Shown: positions 62,169 to 64,000 of the stretch, in pieces
How the letters are laid out: each line of letters starts with the position of its first letter
Numbering within the stretch: position 1 is the stretch's first letter
From: DAOTTX01 sp034437515
GTDB lineage: Bacteria > Chloroflexota > Anaerolineae > Aggregatilineales > Phototrophicaceae
DNA: 64,000 nucleotides
Direction: 5' to 3'
Assembly (NCBI GenBank): GCA_034437515.1
Contig: DAOTTX010000173.1
Coordinates: 1-64,000, forward strand
Notes under the pieces: generated by a model
Database searches by the model: none
What the model was told of the DNA's origin: nothing
What the model saw: only the letters and a program-made list of their open reading frames with translations
Position numbers and translations under genes: made by a program

Positions 62169-63632
62169 ATGCGGCATTTCTGGCTGCTGGTCGCGGTTTG
62201 CCTGTTAGGGGCGGGGTTGCGCTTCCATGCGCTCACGCAAGATGTGCGCTTCCACGCGGACGAAGCCTTCTTTACCGCGTTCGCACAGCAGGCCGTCACA
62301 CAAGGGGACTGGATGCTGCCCGGCCCGCTGGACAAATCACCGTTGAGTATTTATGCGTCGGCGCTGTCGCTGCACTTCGTCGCCGCCTACGAGAACTCGC
62401 TCGGTGTGATCGACGTGGACACCCGGCAGGGCGAATTCGCGGCACGGGTGCCCAATACCCTCGCTGGCATCGTGATCGTTGCGCTGACGGCGGCGGTCAC
62501 CCGGCACATCGCCGGCCCCGCTGCCGCGCTGCTGGCGGCCCTGCTAGCGGCCTGTTCTCCCTACTTAATCAGCTTTAGCCCGTCCGCCTTTACCGATGTA
62601 TGGATGCTGGCGTTGATGCTGGCGACACTGCTGGCGACACTGCGCGGTCGTCCTGGTTGGGCCGGGGCGCTGCTGGCGTTGAGCATCGCCGCCAAACAGC
62701 AGGGCATATTTTATCTACCACTGTTGTGGGTGCTGCTCCGTCCGCGTGATTGGTGGCGCTTTGGCCTGGCGCTGATGGTCGGCGTGCTGCTGCTGTTCTG
62801 CTGGGACGCGCTGCGCCCGGCGACGAGTATCTTTGCCGTCGCCGCTCAGAATAACGCCCCCGGTCGCCTGTTCGCCGCGCCCGGTGAGATAATACCGCGC
62901 CTGCGTGTGTGGCTTGGTTATGCCGGGTGGATGCTCAGTGCGCCGTCGGTCACAGTGGGGTTGGTCACGGTGGCGGGTGTTGCGTTGTTGTGGTCACGCC
63001 GCAAACATCCATGTATTCGTAGGGACGAGCCGCCAGGCCGCCCCTACGTCGCAAATATCATCGCTTTGTACACACTCGCTTACCTCATCGCCCATGTGAT
63101 CGTGGCCTTTAACACCTACGACCGCTATCTGCTGCCGGTCGTCCCGCAGGTGATCGTCCTGGTCGCGCTGGGGGTGTCGCGGTTGTCCGTACAGCGCGGA
63201 TGGGTCGGTGTGGGGTTGGCTGTGTTGCTGCTGCCGACCGCGCTACAAAGCAGCGCCCTGGGTATCGACCTCGGACGTGACCATACCCCGCTCGACCGGC
63301 CCGGTGAGATCATCGCGCTAGCGGAACATCTCAACGCCAAGCCGACCGGCACCATCGTCTATAATCCCTGGCTCGGTTGGGAGATGGGCTACTACATGGG
63401 CGCGTGGATGGACAAACGGCGGGTGTATTATCCCTCACCGGCGGTGCTGCTGCGTGATGCGACCGCCAACCCGGAGGCCGCACCGCGCTATCTCATCGCG
63501 CCGACCTCTGCTGACCTTATCCCCTGGGTAACAGGGCTACGTGAGGCCGGTTTCCGCGTGCGTGTGGATTACCAGACTCCACGTTACATCGCGTTCAGGC
63601 TTCTTCATCCGTTGGCGGTTTCGGGCGTTTGA
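62169..63632 (+). CDS. GT39/ArnT-like membrane glycosyltransferase
   Basis: 487 residues, about ten to twelve TM helices. The first loop has R-F-H-A-D-E-A-F-F, the acidic motif expected of dolichyl- or undecaprenyl-phosphate sugar transferases, and later Y-D-R-Y-L-L-P, also typical. Substrate unknown. Between two helices an unusual hydrophilic segment (HPCIRRDEPPGRPYV) is encoded by a palindromic repeat at 63018-63048. The start overlaps the end of the DUF1028 gene region closely (GTG/ATG at 62166/62169). The 3' end overlaps the convergent PadR-like gene by 38 bp. Confidence 0.82.
   Translation: MRHFWLLVAVCLLGAGLRFHALTQDVRFHADEAFFTAFAQQAVTQGDWMLPGPLDKSPLSIYASALSLHFVAAYENSLGVIDVDTRQGEFAARVPNTLAGIVIVALTAAVTRHIAGPAAALLAALLAACSPYLISFSPSAFTDVWMLALMLATLLATLRGRPGWAGALLALSIAAKQQGIFYLPLLWVLLRPRDWWRFGLALMVGVLLLFCWDALRPATSIFAVAAQNNAPGRLFAAPGEIIPRLRVWLGYAGWMLSAPSVTVGLVTVAGVALLWSRRKHPCIRRDEPPGRPYVANIIALYTLAYLIAHVIVAFNTYDRYLLPVVPQVIVLVALGVSRLSVQRGWVGVGLAVLLLPTALQSSALGIDLGRDHTPLDRPGEIIALAEHLNAKPTGTIVYNPWLGWEMGYYMGAWMDKRRVYYPSPAVLLRDATANPEAAPRYLIAPTSADLIPWVTGLREAGFRVRVDYQTPRYIAFRLLHPLAVSGV
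63018..63048. repeat. Palindromic repeat inserted within the glycosyltransferase gene
   Basis: CGTAGGGACG (63018-63027) and CGCCCCTACG (63039-63048) pair except at one position, with an inner GCC/GGC stem. It resembles the GTAGGGGCG-type dispersed palindromes known from Chloroflexota and cyanobacteria. It keeps the reading frame open. Confidence 0.6.
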
Positions 63633-64000
63633 GCTTTTGCAGTATTTTATCTGGTGCGGGGGGGCGGCGGCGGTGCAACTGCGTGACCTGATTGTTACTG
63701 GTATTGACGGGTGCGGCAGGTTGTCCGTCGGTGGTGGCGGGGTCGCTGGCGTTGGGGTAACGTACCAGCCAATCACCGATGAAGACGTTCAGCCAGTCGA
63801 GTTCTGCACGCATCACGGCGATACTATGCGTATACAGCGCGTGGATGTGGATGGGTGGTGGCTCGTCGGCCTGTTGGTGACGCTGCCACGCCTTTTCTAC
63901 CAATGCCAGCCGATTCTGTAAGTCTTTGCTGTGATGTTGCAGCGTGGTGTAGACCTGGCGCGGCTTCAGTGCACCGATGTTCGCCAGCCCCAACTCAAAG
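63595..64000 (-). CDS. PadR-family-like transcriptional regulator, C-terminal part
   Basis: The frame is open at the right edge, so the N-terminus with the winged helix is outside the window. The visible 135 residues (FELGLANIGALKPRQVYTTL, a helical segment KDLQNRLALVEKAWQRHQQA, and RAELDWLNVFIGDWL) resemble the C-terminal dimerisation helices of PadR proteins. A Pro/Lys/Arg-rich tail follows. It is convergent with and overlaps the glycosyltransferase gene. Confidence 0.55.
   Translation of the reverse strand, partial: FELGLANIGALKPRQVYTTLQHHSKDLQNRLALVEKAWQRHQQADEPPPIHIHALYTHSIAVMRAELDWLNVFIGDWLVRYPNASDPATTDGQPAAPVNTSNNQVTQLHRRRPPAPDKILQKLKRPKPPTDEEA

Noticed and set aside
1..64000. CRISPR arrays, tRNA or rRNA genes
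   Set aside because: No regularly spaced repeats and no tRNA-like or rRNA-like conserved sequence were seen when reading both strands.

Overview
The window looks like a chromosomal segment of a GC-rich, Gram-negative-like or monoderm bacterium, most plausibly a Chloroflexota member (Anaerolineae-like). This is an inference from gene style (very large multi-GAF sensor kinases, PsbP-like tandem repeat proteins, fused GlyQS, many GTG/TTG starts), not from a marker search. About 40 genes are supported. No tRNA, rRNA, CRISPR array or intact insertion sequence was recognised.

Layout. 1-3593: a divergent pair, a type I mannose-6-phosphate isomerase (cut by the left edge) and a secreted four-repeat protein. 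4147-9286: an enterochelin-esterase-like protein that lacks the usual catalytic serine, a canonical bacteriophytochrome histidine kinase, a 100-bp MITE sitting in the remnant of a second SPFH gene, and an intact SPFH/prohibitin gene. 9530-10015: a cyclophilin. 10331-34621: the centre of the window, a co-directional run of eleven genes with gaps of 18 bp or less and several ATGA overlaps. It holds two single-domain receivers, a soluble multi-GAF protein, four membrane GAF proteins without a kinase domain, a 2915-residue GAF/PAS/histidine kinase/double-receiver protein, a threonine synthase fused to a receiver domain, a receiver-histidine kinase, and an EamA-family transporter with a long cytoplasmic tail. 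34891-43108: a Ca2+-type P-ATPase (minus strand), then biotin carboxylase, a receiver protein and a single-chain glycyl-tRNA synthetase. 43440-52881: a class A penicillin-binding protein, an RDD-like membrane protein, a metallophosphoesterase, a lipoprotein-like protein, a GH13-like glycosidase and a disulfide oxidoreductase. 52952-58167: an ECF sigma factor with a small membrane partner, then rpoB with its own promoter and terminator and no rpoC after it. 58367-64000: endonuclease V, a three-gene minus-strand operon (HAD phosphatase, Tat-type beta-lactamase fold protein, small membrane protein), a DUF1028 hydrolase, a GT39-like membrane glycosyltransferase and the end of a PadR-like regulator.

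How the genes may work together. The most unusual proposal is that the 24-kb operon couples environmental sensing to an amino-acid enzyme. The receiver fused to the PLP enzyme could be phosphorylated by the kinases on either side of it, and the EamA transporter (the family that includes the threonine/homoserine exporter RhtA) could move the product or its precursor. The domain architecture is read directly from the sequence; the phospho-control and the transport substrate are inference.
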